Source: Anthostomella pinea
Taxonomy: Eukaryota; Ascomycota; Sordariomycetes; Xylariales; Xylariaceae
DNA length: 64,000 nucleotides
Assembly: GCA_963556695.1 (NCBI GenBank)
Contig: CAUWAG010000018.1
Coordinates: 3,472,001-3,536,000 of the forward strand
Direction of reading: 5' to 3'
A model generated the notes under the pieces. The model made no database searches. It was not told the DNA's origin and saw nothing but the letters and a program-made list of their open reading frames with translations. Made by a program: the position numbers and the translations under genes. This document shows positions 1-12,424 of this stretch, in pieces (positions within the stretch are counted from its first letter, which is position 1; the number at the start of each line of letters is the position of its first letter).

Positions 1-3000
1 CACCGAAGAATGGGAGATCCCACCACCTGTTGTCTGCAAATCTCGACGTATGATCACCTGCTGATCCAGGACGCTGGCCACGGATGTTGGGGACCAAGGA
101 GCTGATACGCTGCATCACTGGAGCCGTGTGCAGATAGGCTTGGTAAACCGGCAGTACCGGCATTACTGGCAAGTTTGGCATTTGTGGCATTTGTGGCATT
201 TGTGGCATTTGTGGCATGTTGGGCATCTGGAACTGTGGCAGGTTCTGTAGATGTACCGTCATTGAGTGTTGCAGTTGCTGGAATTGCGCCGCAAATTGTT
301 CTCGGAGAGCTGACATGGCCGCGCCTGGCGAAGCCGGACCCGCATGCACATCATCTGCTTGGTGGCCAGAACCACCAGAGCGATGGTGGCTGACGGGGAA
401 GCTTGGCCGTCTCATGTCGAGCCAGTTGCGACCCTCTTCTCCGCTACTGATATCTTCGGCCGAGTCTCCCTCACTGTCTTCGCTAGTCGAATACGCGCCC
501 TCTGACATGAACTCCTCACGATGAGCTGAGTTCATGGGTGGCTGATCCCACAGAGACCGTAAAGAGCTCGCGCTGCTCACCCTGCTGTGAAGGGACCCAC
601 CGCTTCGAGATCGTGAGTGGCTTTCGATGCGGCGTAATACACGAAGGACATCGCTGGAGCGGGCAACATCGGCAGGTGTGAGACCAGACAGCGTCCGGAT
701 GCTCGGATCAGCCCCTTTCATGATCAGACGACGCACAATCTCCGGATGATTGTTCATCGCCGCCATGTGCAAGGGCGTAAAGCCTCCCTTGTCATGAATG
801 CTAACACTAGCACCTCGCGACAGCAGACCAGCAACGAACCGGACGAGACCCAGAGAGCAAGCAAGATGAAGCATGGTCTGTCCGCTCGATCTCCTCAGAT
901 TGATGCGAGCCTTGCGGGGGCTGTCATCCAAATCGATCAGCTCGAGCACGCGAAGAAGCCCAGACTCTACCGAGTTTTGGGGGCCCTGTTCAATATTGTT
1001 GTAACTGCCTCCAGGAGCTTGGTTCCCGGATCCCGACGGAGAGGAGCCCCACGATCCACCTCCACGTGCACCGATTATGATGCTACGCGCAATATCTGCA
1101 ACATCATTAATGTCGCCGCTGCCAACCTTGCTTCCAAGAACTGTAAGCGCGGATCGTATCAGGCGATCTTCGTCATCATCGACATATCGGAAGAAGTGCT
1201 GCTGCTGATTACCGCCCAGCAAATGTTGGGCAGGCATACCAGGAAATCTGATGGTTACTGGGACATGTCCAGCAATAGGCGAAGGGGGAACCAAACAGAC
1301 CAAGGATGTCTCGCCCCAGTAAGTTGTAGTAGTTGCCTTGTGTTCACCAAACATAACCTCCAATCCTCCATTCGTAAAGTTGCGGCCAAGGATAGTCACA
1401 TCCACGCCGCCCGACTTCGGCCCCTCTCCAGGGATGACCTTCAAGATTGTAGGCGGCGGAGCAGAGGCCAAGCCCATGGACGCATTGAGAAGACCCTGGC
1501 CCATATGCGGATGGTGCATGTTCTGCAGCTCATTCCGCAGCGGATTCGGACTGGGCGGCCGACTAGGATGCGCCGACGCCGGTGCGGAGAACATTTGGTT
1601 GACGGGCAGATTGTCTATGCTCAAAGCTCTGTGATTTGCCGACGGGAAAATGAGCTGATCTGCATTGCTGTTTGGGGTCGGTGGTCCCTGGCCGAACTGT
1701 TGTGGCATATTGCCGAGGACTTGTTGCGGTTGTCCAGGAGAGAAGAATGAATCTGTGCTCATCGGGAAGTTTGCGAGATTAGGCGAGAAGGGTGAATTCG
1801 CTGCAGAGGTGACAGCAGATTCAGTCTGGACGTTGGAAGGCATCGAAGTTGGAGGTTGGCTAGTTTCAAGTCTGGTCATGGCGAGACCACTCGGCACTTT
1901 AGCAGACCCGCTGGCCTTTCTTTTCTTCGACACTGGGCCTGAAGGAGTGGTAGGGGAGCCTTGCCGTGACAAGTTACGCGGAGTCGGTGAAACCGACGCA
2001 ACCTGCGAATTGTTCACAGACGGGTTCGCAGGGAATCCAAAGGTGGCATTGTGTCCTATACCTTGGTGAAGATCTGAGGTCGAGTGCGTCTGGCGGAAGG
2101 GAAGAGAGGCATCCACGGGTTTCGCGTCCGGCATCATAGGTGCGGGTGGGAGTCCGACTGCCGTCGGGGTGTTGGTGGGTTGTGAAATGGCATTGATTGG
2201 AAGGTGTGTCTTATGATCGTCAGTGATCATGATGGATGATGAGATCTGCTGCGCGACAACGTTGTCCTGGTAGTCTTTGATGGTGAAAATAACCTGAAAC
2301 CCCTGCTTCTCGCTGTGGTGACGGCAATAGCAGGCTATACGCATTGGAGCGTCTACCTGCACGGTCCCATCGGGGACGGAGAGACTGGAGAGTCCCGCCC
2401 CCGTGGGATCAGCCATGAGAGGCGTCACAGCCTGCCACTCCTTGACTTCTAGCGTGTTGAAAACAATCACCCGCTCGTTCTCGAAGTTGTTCCACAGCTC
2501 CTCCTCCTCTGGTTTCTTGTGCTTCTTCCGACCGGCGCGTTTACGTTCCCGGGTGATACAGCCCTGGCAGATGCGTACCTCGCCGCCATTCTGTGGCTTG
2601 TTTTCCTCATCTTCGATCCCGTCATCCGGCCGTCTTGGGCGAGAGTAGTCATGCTGAGCTAGTGCTGCCTTGTTGAAGGCACGGTCCCGCTTGGCCGGAT
2701 CCTGCATCGCGCTGGTACAGACAAGCATCGTGTAAAGCTCAAGCATATCAGCAGAGCGCACTGCCGCGGGCTTAGCAAGCAGCTTAGGCTTGGATATGGT
2801 GTGCATCGGAAGATGAATTCTCTTGATCCCCTGCGGCAAATGGTGTATGGTGAGCTTGATAGGAATCTGTGTCTCGACTCGAGACTTGAGCGGCGTAGGT
2901 TGGACAACTAGTCTCGGCGGTAGACCTTGGGGGAAGCTTCTCTGCGGATGGTAGGTTGTTGGGAGGCCATGCGCTTGGCCTGGCATGCCTGCTGAATTGG

Positions 3001-3891
3001 TCCGGGCTTGCATGAGGTGGTCATTGGGCTGCATGGAATTCAGCGACGGCCAGGCCGAGCTCATAACGAGCCCTCGTGAGCCATTGATATTATCTTTGTT
3101 GCCAGGTGCAGCTGTTTGCGTGAACGCCGTCGTCGGCAATGGTTCTCGGCCAACCGCCAGATTTGATGCCGGCGGGACTTCCCTAGAGCCAGTGGTCTTT
3201 AGCCGAGACATGGACTGCTTTAACGATGGTTGCTAAGCTGGTATTAGTACTCAATGCCCCCAGAGCTGATCATTACGAGTACACCTACCGGCTGTGCTCT
3301 CTGGCCTTTGACCCTTTTAGCGACTGAACCTTTTGACAGGTTCTTGCGTCCTGCCATCGGGGTTCCTGGCGACTGGCTTTTCATGATAGGGGCCCTAGGA
3401 CTGCTAGAGGCGCTCTCGAAGTCGAATACCTTGGACATGTCCGTAATGTCCAGCGTCGCGGGATCTAGGGCGCCGAACATAGGGAAGCTTGAGTCACCGT
3501 TCGTAGCGCCAGTTTCGAATTTACACTGGGGGAAGGGGGCATCTAGCATCGTCGTGTCGTCTATCGAAGATCGACTAGTTCTGGGAGAGATCGAGTTGTT
3601 ACTCCTCTGCGACGAGGACGAGGACGAAGAGCCACGATGCGACTGCGGCGAATAGTCCGTCTTGACCCCTGTCGAAGTCAGGCCTTCCGTGTGTTGAGGC
3701 CCAGAAAGCAGGTTCTTTGGATCAGCGAAACCGGGCGCGAGTGAATCAACCGCAGCCAAGTCGAAGAGACCATTGCCATCGACCTGCTGGTTGTCGTCGG
3801 GGTCGAAGTACTCGAATTCACCATTGAGACTGAACATTTCAGAAGCAAAGGTGTTGGGCCCGCCGAAAGGAGAAGAATCAGACGTCGACAT
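1..3891 (-). CDS. mga2: Mga2/Spt23-like ER-tethered transcription factor (IPT/TIG + ankyrin), C-terminus outside window
   Basis: Two exons are visible: 3289-3891 and 1-3232, joined in phase 0 across a 56-nt intron (3233-3288; donor GTAGGT, TACTAAT branch, acceptor TTAG). The frame is still open at base 1, so the product (1,279 residues seen) lacks its end. The first exon is acidic with a poly-Ser run. Residues ~790-870 form an IPT/TIG fold (PPTILKVIPGEGP start). Residues ~980-1066 hold ankyrin repeats (GFTPLHMAAMNNH). A conserved block (RICQGCITRERKR, ~400) is typical of this family. Residues ~1206-1222 are Met-Pro-Gln repeats. Family members (yeast Mga2/Spt23) sit in the ER by a C-terminal membrane anchor, are released by ubiquitin/proteasome processing, and induce fatty-acid desaturase. 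The anchor should lie left of the window. Family assignment is strong; the role in this species is inferred. Confidence 0.9.
181..216. repeat. 9-bp coding microsatellite, four perfect copies
   Basis: The unit TTTGTGGCA is repeated four times perfectly, with degenerate copies on both sides (about 173-225). On the minus strand it encodes Met-Pro-Gln repeats in the C-terminal part of the Mga2-like protein. The unit length keeps the frame, so copy-number change would only lengthen or shorten the protein. Confidence 0.9.
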
Positions 3892-6190
3892 ATCCGTGGC
3901 TTCCTCTCAAGAGTGTTATCGCTCGTTGGATCGTGGATTCAATACGTGCTTCGGATATCGCCCGTCGTCACTCGAGACAGTGCCTGAGTCAAGCAAAGCT
4001 GAGCTCGCGATGGCGATAACGCTTCAACTACTGCTGGTGTGAATTTGTCGGTTTTGCAATCCAGACCATGGAGAGAAGGGTGCTCTCAGCAGAACAAGCG
4101 TTGCGGTCTTGATGGTTCACCGCAACATGATGACCACGTCCGGAATCAATTGATGAAGATGTTCTCCGCGCTGGCTGTCTCCGCGCTGGGGGATACCAAC
4201 TTGACCTCCTCGACTGTCAATTGCGCTTCGACGGGTGCGGCTCGGGTTCGCGGCGATGATTACGGCTCGTTGCGTGAGGTGTCTCGATGCGCTTTCGTCC
4301 GGGTATGGCGGCAATGGTGCTGTCTGGCGTATATCGGTGAATTGAAAAATTGCGGGCAGTGTCGAGGCACGAGGCAGCTTGATTGGCCGCTATCGGTGTG
4401 TCAGGGTCCGAGGCCCGAATTGTGGTATTTGTGGTATAGCCTAGGACACGGTGTGTAAGACGAGAGAGCAGATGTGGGCGGTTGGCGACGCCCGTCGGGA
4501 ACAGCGAATGGGTGATTCTGGTTGAAGTATGTAGATGTCTAGACTACCTACCTATCGTGGAGGCGAGTTGCGGGTGCGCTTCTCAGAGAACCCTTGGAGC
4601 ACCTGGAGAGTGGAGAGTACCGTAGAGAGTGGGGAGTTGGTGGGTGCTCTGGATCAGTGGATTGATTCCCTGATTGCCTGCCGAGTGCCTGACTGGCAAC
4701 TGCGCGTGGCCGGGTGTAGGTGTCCAGTCTGCAGTGTCCACCACCTGTCAGTCAGTGGTCAGTGGCCAGTCGTCAGTCGTCAGTCGTCAGCCCGTGTCAC
4801 TCGGCTGCGGGCAGCAATTGAAGGCCGCTACGGTAATAACTAATAAAAGGGTAACACCCGACAGCCCGAGAATGGTGATGGTCAGCCTTCGAGACCTTGT
4901 AGTCGGCAAAAACGGGGTTTACAGCTAGTGTTGACCTTTAATTGTCACGTCGAATTAATAAATGAACCAAGTTATTTTCTCTTTCTCTTCTCGTCCCTTG
5001 CAATCCTGAATATTGTTAGACGCCTAGCAGACCTTTCAATGTTAGCACGAGCCGCGTAGTAATCTCGCTTAGCCGGCGTTAGTGAAGTATCAAATGCCTT
5101 GATCGAGCCTGTCGAATCCCCCGCTATTCACAGTGATACTACCTGACGACCTCATCGCTGCAACTTCAAGAATCAGAGTCTTTCAAGGTTGTCCTCGGGT
5201 GTTCGAGGCTGGCTAGGCCTCACACTTCAGTTCACGCTAGCCCACGTCAAGCACAGCTCAAACTATATCAGCTGACAAAACCCACTCGAGATGCATCATC
5301 ACCACCTCAGCTCCAGTCTGTCCCGGCCGTATCGAAGGAACCTCTAGATGATCTCCGTCCCCGCTCTCACTTTGAGTTGAAGGGGGCTTACAGATCTAAC
5401 CGTCCGTGTGGATGGCGCCCCGAGAGATCTTGCTGATAAGGACGGACCGAGGAGTAGGGTAATTTGACTTCATGTTGCTGGACACATCGGGATTGGCAGG
5501 CTTTGATAGACTGACTGTACGATGTCAGACGGGGCAGTGTCATCCTTCAAGCCTTCATACACTCGGTAAGATTTTTGGCGTCGTTCGTTTCCTGTCGAAG
5601 GCTGCGTGATGGACAATCTACACTCTTGCATAATGTACATATGTACTGGGTTGGCAAACTGTGCCCAGGGGCCTCCGTACATCTAGGATGGGTAGCGACA
5701 TGTTCGTTCGAACTCTGTCGCGAGCTACGGCAGGAACACAGCAACCAACAATAATAATAACACCAGACTGCGACCAGGACCAACACCACAACCATAACTC
5801 AAGACCGGAAAAAACCAGGGTCCAAGTATTCTAATGGGCGGCTGCTTACCTAGCTATACGGGAGACGCACCTGGTGATGTACAGTATCGCTGCCTCGGGA
5901 AGGTCGTGCCACAGAACGCATGCCCCCATCAGGGGCGTCTGGTCACACCGGCTACGGTCTTTCCATACATCACCCATCAGCACACCAGCACCACCCTATG
6001 CTTCTGTAGTATTTCCGGCGATTATCAACGTCTTCCCACTTTCTCCCCCCTCCCCCTCACACGCATCATGCACGTGGCGGGCTTTTTCGACAACCGGACG
6101 ATGATAGTGACGTTGCTGCCCTCTGACACTTATTACTGACACCTGTCTACTGCTCCGGACGCACATCTCTCACAAGCAAGCAACCGCACT

Positions 6191-6230
6191 TGGCTTGGCT
6201 TGGCTTGGCTTGGCTTGGCTTGGCTTGGCT
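6191..6230. repeat. (TGGCT)8 pentanucleotide microsatellite
   Basis: Eight perfect TGGCT units in intergenic DNA. The small ORFs across it only read the repeat (AWLGL or SQAKP motifs) and are not genes. Confidence 0.95.
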
Positions 6231-6714
6231 TACCAGTCCGTCTGACTGCCTCGGGTCCGTAGCTGGTGCAGCATATATTGACCGTTTTTCCACCCTCGGT
6301 TGTCCGGCCGTGTACTTCAGCCTCGACCTAGCATCCCATATAATCCGAGCGAGTACTCCAGGCTCGACCCAGCATCCGGGCATATAATCCCCCAAGGCTA
6401 AAGGACCCGCCCGTCTTTCAATCCCATGCTGTGCGTGCAGATAAGGCTCGTGGTACAGCTGCAGCCCAAGGCACCCAATTGCAACGGAGCCGGACATTTG
6501 AGGCGTCGAGCTGACAATATCCCATTCCTACCCCTTCCGGCAGGCAAACAGTTTGGCTTCGAGTAAGCTGTGGTGCGGTGATTACTATGACCGGAAATCT
6601 CCGGACTCCGAGTGAGGTCAAACCGTGTGATGACGGTCAACGGACTCCGGAGAGTGGGAAAAAGAAGAACTAAACGCAGAAGAGACAAACGGATGAATCT
6701 ATGGCCAAAGCAAG

Positions 6715-6745
6715 CGCTTGTAGGATTCGAACCTACTACCGTATA
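6715..6745 (-). other. Isolated tRNA T-arm / B-box-like sequence
   Basis: On the minus strand GTAGGTTCGAATCCTAC forms a perfect 5-bp T-stem around a TTCGAAT loop and matches the Pol III B-box. I could not find a paired acceptor stem or a convincing anticodon arm upstream, so this is not called as a working tRNA. It may be a tRNA relic, a SINE fragment or chance. Confidence 0.3.
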
Positions 6746-7218
6746 TATATGTCTTATGTGTATCGGTCGGTCCATAACGCAAACTGTGTCTTACAAGAGT
6801 ACGAACCAGCAACTGAGTACTGGTTGCCAGGTCGCGCCGACACTACTCCTCATATATGAGAGCCGTGCCATGTTCAAACCATCGGAGACAATCACAATAC
6901 TCAGCAGTGGCCGTCGGCTGAAGACGCAAAATTGTCTTCTATTTTTTGGTTTCTTTTCTAATTTTGTATCCGAGACCGCGATCGGTCCAGCTCTGTAAAA
7001 GTGTAGCTGCCTAGGTACGAGTGTGAGATGTGCTTAACTGATACCATATTTGTTGCTTGCATTTGCAGATAGCGTGTGGCCAACGTGGGCTACTTACTAC
7101 CTTCTCGGTGCCCGCGAGTCCAGAAGTCCTATCTTTGCCTCAGATCAAGAATCTGCATCTAGAAAGGAAGTAAGAACGGCCAGCTGTCCAGATGATCCCA
7201 CTGACCAATAATCGCTAT

Positions 7219-9164
7219 CTAGGAGGAAGCGCTACTCGCGGCTTCTTGAGACTGCTCGTTAGATCCCGGCGCCGGTTCCTCGTCGGGAAAACGAATTGTT
7301 CGGTTGGGCGGTTGGACGTTGACCGGGGTAGAAGTGCCGTCCACATCCATTCTGTCTCTGGGCGCGAACTGTTGCGATGGCCTGCCTGACTCGTCTTGTG
7401 GAATGACCGAGCCGCCAATCTTGAATACAGGCCGGGTAGAAGTCGAGCGTGACTCAATCGGGGTGTTGTTGCCTTCTGTGCCGGCTCTAGAGAGGCTCCG
7501 CGGCAATAGGTCGTTGATCCGTCCCCGAATCTGAAATGGTTCATCTGTACCCCCTGGCGAAGTCATAGTCCTTGAAATGGTTCGAGGTAGATAGAAGCCG
7601 AACTTGCCCAGAGGAATGCTAAGCCCATGGACAACCTTGCGGGTGGTTAGTGGCAACTATGGTCCCCAGGTAAGAGTCGACTTACAACACTGCAGACGAC
7701 CATGAACCAGACAACGACATTGACAACCTCCCCCAGGTTGGCTACATCCGACCTTGGTTCGTCTCCGCCGTCAGGGTTCAGGGTATCGATGAACTCCAGA
7801 GTAATGTAAAGATAGAAGATGGCGGAACATCCAACAGGGCCAAAGAAGCCCATGAAAGTGGCATGTCGGATACCTTCAATCTGTGGGATCTTCTTGTGTA
7901 GAGCCAGTATGAAGGGAGGACGCCTGAACAACAGGATCAGGATTCCTAGTGGGATGAGCCGGTATATCGGGATGACATCGTTTGCCAGGAAGCTGTGCCA
8001 TGGGCAAACGGCCCCGTACCACATGAAGATGGTTACGTTGAGTAACATATCAATAGTGGGCTGAAGAGAGCTAGAGTAGACATGAAATTAGCAAATCCCA
8101 GGCCATGCCGTTATTTGCAAGGAATCTGGGGTTGAGCCGTACTATACGTCGGTTAGTGAATGTGGCTATGAAATTATTGGAGGTAAGGTGGGTGTCACAA
8201 ACCTCATCAAGTGTTTCCAGCCGGAACCAGTCATCCCACGTGAACACGTTGCCGGCAATGAAGCAAGCCAGGATGTCATCGCTGCCAATCATACCGCAGG
8301 TCCCCACGATGAACAAGGCCAGAGAGAGGGCGAAAACCAAGAAGCTCTCGCGATCCACATACTTGCGTTCCTCGCAGAAGTGCAGGAGCTCTTTCGCGAT
8401 CCATCCCACAACCGCGCCGTATATCACACTCAGGATGATCACGTATCCCCATGTCTCTCCAAACCAAAGGCCAATGGCGAGGCCACCACCTCCAGACTGT
8501 TGCACTCCACCATCACCAACGTACTTGATGAGATACAGAGCGAGGTACAGGAATGGGTAACCGAGTCCGTCATTGGCTCCAGACTCGGCGATGATGATCT
8601 TCTGAAGGTCCTTTGGAACGTTGTGGTCGGCGAACTTGCCCTTCACTATGACGTTTGACAAGACAGGATCGGTAGGTGTCACGCAAGCTCCAACGACGAG
8701 CGCATGGAGAAAGGATAGATGCGGTACCAGCGCCCAGACCAAGAGGCTGGTGGCCACCCACATTGCAGTCATGATAGGGCCGAGGAGAAGAGACAGTGGC
8801 TTCCATTCTTTCTTCAGGTAGCGACTTGGCAGCTGGACGCCAGCCAACACGAGTTGAACACCAAGGACCAAGCGGGTGAAGTACAGGGTGATGGTGTTGA
8901 GATCTTCCTGAGAAGCGCCCGCGTAGTCAAGCGGGCGAATGAAATTGGTAGCGTGTGGCGAAAAGGCAACGCCAGCGAGGAGTGAGATGACTAGAGGCGG
9001 ATCAGCTGCGGTCAGGACGACTTCAGTCTCGGCTCAATTCACTCACGGGCTTCTGAGAGGTAGAAGTTCTCCTTGAGCAGGTAGGATACCAGGCCAAACA
9101 GCGATATCCATCCTCCGAGAACGCTGACCACAATGTTGAAATTGCTGGTGTCGAGGGTAGGCAT
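7219..9164 (-). CDS. Plasma-membrane Na+/H+ antiporter (CPA1, Nha1/Sod2-type)
   Basis: Exons: 9047-9164, 8203-8990, 7686-8060 and 7219-7635, giving about 565 aa. Introns 8991-9046 and 7636-7685 are clear; the boundary between 8203 and 8060 is uncertain (a 23-nt micro-exon model also fits, see findings). The start ATG precedes PTLDTSNFNIVVSVLGGW. About a dozen hydrophobic segments are seen. ESGANDGLGYPF carries the Asn-Asp pair typical of the ion-binding site in this family, and FTWDDWFR and WYGAVCPWHS are conserved fungal blocks. The last ~110 residues are a polar cytoplasmic tail, shorter than in yeast Nha1. The known family role is export of Na+ (and often K+/Li+) in exchange for H+ for salt and pH tolerance. 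Confidence 0.9.
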
Positions 9165-10414
9165 ATTGCTCTACTATGTGAGTCAAGTGACCCCCGAGGC
9201 GTCAAGTCAAGTAACCCCCGAGTCGTCCTTACAGCTGCGCAAGGCCGGCCGACAATGGTAAGCTGGAGGGAATGGAGCGGGTGTTATTGAACCATTTGGA
9301 CGTCCTGAGGAATACGCGACAAGTGACAATACCGCCACTTTGAAGAGTTCGCACTTTGGCAGGTCGGGAAGGTGCTGCCGGCCAGGGCGGTCGAAGCAGA
9401 CAAACGAGGGTTCAGGTATCTATGCAATGGCGGGGTTTGCGGTGTCTCTCAAGTGTAGCGCAGTGAACGACTCTGGATGTGTACGATGCTCAATGTTGCC
9501 GTAGGCTTTATATGTCTCCTAGATACGCGATGGATGCGATATATCGAGCGGGGCAGTCGGGAAGAAAGAGGATGTCACCAACAGCAAGCAAGTGCGGAGG
9601 GGGTCGGAAGTTGGACAACCACCCAACCCACTTTTTTTCAACGTCGCGACTTGGCGGATTCTAGGTAGGAAATGGCGTAGTCCATCGGTCGTTATTTATG
9701 AACCCTTTGTCTTTTCGTCGCGAGAAACCGGGCACCTAGAGATACCACATGCCTGATCTGTAAGTGCGAACATGCATCTTGGATTCATCTTCGACGATGA
9801 TGCAATCTATAGAAGCATGCACCTTGGCGACCAACCTCTATTCAACACGCAGGTAGTGAAAGCGTGTTTGATAGCTTACCTGCTAAGCTTTACGCGCGTG
9901 GCTTCAAGCTTAAGCTATACATGCAGTCCGAGTACTAACAGCTTGTCTTTCTTACTCAGGCTTCTTGGCCAAGTTCAGCATCGAGTGTCCAAGACGAATG
10001 TGCTCGGGCGAAATGGCACACGTGCATTATGATCAATCACTAAGTCGAGCTACAGGAGCACTTAAGCAGTCATAAACATTAGACGATACCTAATAGGTAT
10101 TTATCACAATAGAGTCAACGGATATCATCAGCTTTATACGATGCCCCCATCCGGCTCAGCATGTCACATCTCAGATACTCGTCTGACAAGGTGAAGTCAA
10201 GGGACCCTTCAGTCCCATAGATGGTTTGAAGACATAACACAACGGTCATGTATGGGTATTGTAGTCTGCTACCATCCCCGGTTCGGAAACAGCGTCTGAG
10301 AAGAAAGCTCGCATATGAGCGCCACACATCCCTGACAGGAGTCGCTCGACAAAAGCACGAGATTTCGCTTATCGTATATAGCCGCCGGGCGTGGTGCTTC
10401 ACCGATCAGAGGCT
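9165..10414. other. Intergenic
   Basis: Promoter side of the antiporter gene (right of 9164) and 3' flank of the RNase H1 gene. No ORF with a recognisable domain and no strong repeat seen. Confidence 0.6.
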
Positions 10415-11513
10415 TCAGCTCAGGTTCCTAACCTTCTTAGCACCCGCTACAGCGAGCTTGTCCGCTTCTATATTGCCAGCAGAAGCCGCATGTCCCTTGA
10501 CCCATTGGAACAAGGTACCCGTACCGGCTGCCTCTCGCTTGTCCAGTAGGGTCTTGATTTTCTCAACGAGGTCTCTGTTTTTCACCTCTCCCGCTTTGGT
10601 CTTCCATCCATTCTTCTGCCAGTTGTTGACCCACTCGGTCACGCAGTTGATGGAATACTGACTGTCGGTGATGATACGCATCTTCTGTTTGGTAGGTACT
10701 GCTTCCAAAGCACGAAGGATGGCGGTGAGTTCACCCCGCTGGTTGGTTTGTGCCTCCCCCTCAAGGCGTTCGGAGACGTTACTGGAAGATGAGTTAGTCA
10801 AATACACCCAAGGTTACTCGTGAGTACATATACGGACCGCTTGTCATTCTTCCCAAAGTAAACGCCGGCGCCAGCAGCCGCGCCCTTGCGGCCATTGGCA
10901 AGGCTGCTGCCGTCTGTGAAGACTTGCAAGACGTCCGGTTCATCCTGAACGGTACTCCCAGTGTCGGTTGAGGTCTTCTTGCTCTTCTTGGCGGGAGGCT
11001 CGACGCCCTCTTCGTCGAGGAGGGTCGCCTGCGCAGCTTCGTTGCCATATGCGCGAATATATTCCACGGCATCAGCCCGCGTGTCGAACCGCTTGTACTT
11101 CGGAGCCGTCGCTCCTTTGATGGCGAGCTGTGCGTCCGGCCACTTGGTGTAAATCCCAGGCGCGACGCCAACAGCCACCCCGTAAAATCTCGTCGGTTCG
11201 GCGTTGGCCTCTTCGGAAGTCTCTTCGCCAGCTGCAAATGCCTCGGCGTCCTCGCGGTTGTCGAAGCTCTTGTCTGTCGGATTCTATTTAGCATCCAGCC
11301 ATGGATGGGTTGTAGGGGTGTCCATGTAAACGTACGAACGCAGCCCTTAAATCCAGCAATATGCTTTTGACACTCTTCCCAAAACAGATACACGCCTGGC
11401 CTATGTCCAGTACGCACAGCGTAGTATTTCTGGCCACCCGCCTTTCGTTTCCTGCTGGTTTGCGCTGCGGCCGCCTGCGCAGGCTTGGAGGCCTGCCCTT
11501 TCTTCGCCGGCAT
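10415..11513 (-). CDS. Ribonuclease H1 with N-terminal hybrid-binding domains
   Basis: Exons: 11340-11513, 10838-11283 and 10415-10781, joined through introns 11284-11339 and 10782-10837 (donors GTTCGT and GTCCGT), giving 328 aa. The N-terminus has a Lys-rich stretch followed by an RNase H1 hybrid-binding (caulimovirus-type) domain (KYYAVRTGHRPGVYLFWEEC). A second copy follows (FYGVAVGVAPGIYTKWPDAQ). The C-terminal RNase H fold shows the catalytic acids: Asp in VFTDGSS, Glu in NQRGELTAI, Asp in IITDSQYS and Asp in NIEADKLA. It cuts the RNA strand of RNA/DNA hybrids in nucleus and/or mitochondria. The phase-2 junction that rebuilds KRNVSE supports the second intron. Confidence 0.92.
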
Positions 11514-12424
11514 GATGCTAGGTGGGAGTATAATCTCTGGAAATGGCGGTGGTATCTCGATGGCCCATAGCAGCCTGCAGGAGACCGTCTTTGCAGGAAA
11601 GGGTGGTATTTGTTCGTGTGGTGCGCCTTTGTTCGCGACAAGGGAGAACCGGTGACAAAACGAGGGGCCAAACGCTCGTAGAAAGCGGGTGCTGGGCAGT
11701 AGTCAATGGAAAGTCATGGTGGTCGACGTGGAAAGGGAAAGGCCCGGCAACCAGGGCAGTTATGCTTCTCCGTTCTCGTCAAGCCTCGCTGCCTTTTTGT
11801 TCTTGGTGGTGGTGAGTGGTGAGACAATCCGCTGTTGATGTGTTAGAAGCATGTGTTCAAGGATACCCGCAAGCTTAAAGCTGTTGCCCCAGGCAGCCCG
11901 GGTGCCCAGGCCCAAGGCGATAGATAAGATAAGGCATCATCCACATGCATGCATCATGCTGTGACCCCTTTATACCTACTCATCCATTCGTACTACGTGC
12001 GCGCCTTCTGGTGCAATTGTCTGCCTTCTGGTGCAATTGTCTTCAATTACAAGTGCATTTTACCTCGCTTATCTCGTAAACCACATGCATATATCTCCAC
12101 GCAAAATCTCACATTGCAAGGTCCTGGTAATGCATCATTTTCCTAGTCTGGGTTCTAGGTATCAAGATATGCCCTGATTCTTCCTGCCCTTGAGGGCCTC
12201 TGACTCTCTGGGCTATGGTCGACCTATCGAATGCAATAAGGGCAAGCCATGCCTAAGATTCTCGAGGTATAATGACCTAGCTGTTCTCATCGTCGCCTGC
12301 ACATCGACTCCTTTCTCCATGCCACACCTCTCAATGATGCCAAATGCCGACAAGAGGATTACCTAATTCCCGTGCTTGCCTCAACCCAAAGTCATGCGTT
12401 TTGTATCAGGATTATCGAAGATGC
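11514..12424. other. Intergenic
   Basis: Promoter of the RNase H1 gene and 3' flank of the TAD3 gene, both on the minus strand. It contains a short direct repeat (TGGTGCAATTGTCT twice near 12010-12042). No supported gene. Confidence 0.6.

Larger units (their letters stand above)
3892..7218. other. Intergenic, promoter side of mga2-like gene
   Basis: No gene supported. The first ~500 bases are the presumed promoter and leader of the Mga2-like gene. The rest holds short simple repeats (GTCAGTCGTCAGTCGTCAG-like at ~4745-4795, TGGCT repeats at 6191-6230) and a possible tRNA-arm fragment near 6720. Short ORFs here have no recognisable domains. Confidence 0.6.

Noticed and set aside
746..1750. 334-codon plus-strand ORF
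   Set aside because: It lies antisense to the mga2-like gene, whose minus frame encodes the IPT and ankyrin domains; the plus frame has no domain.
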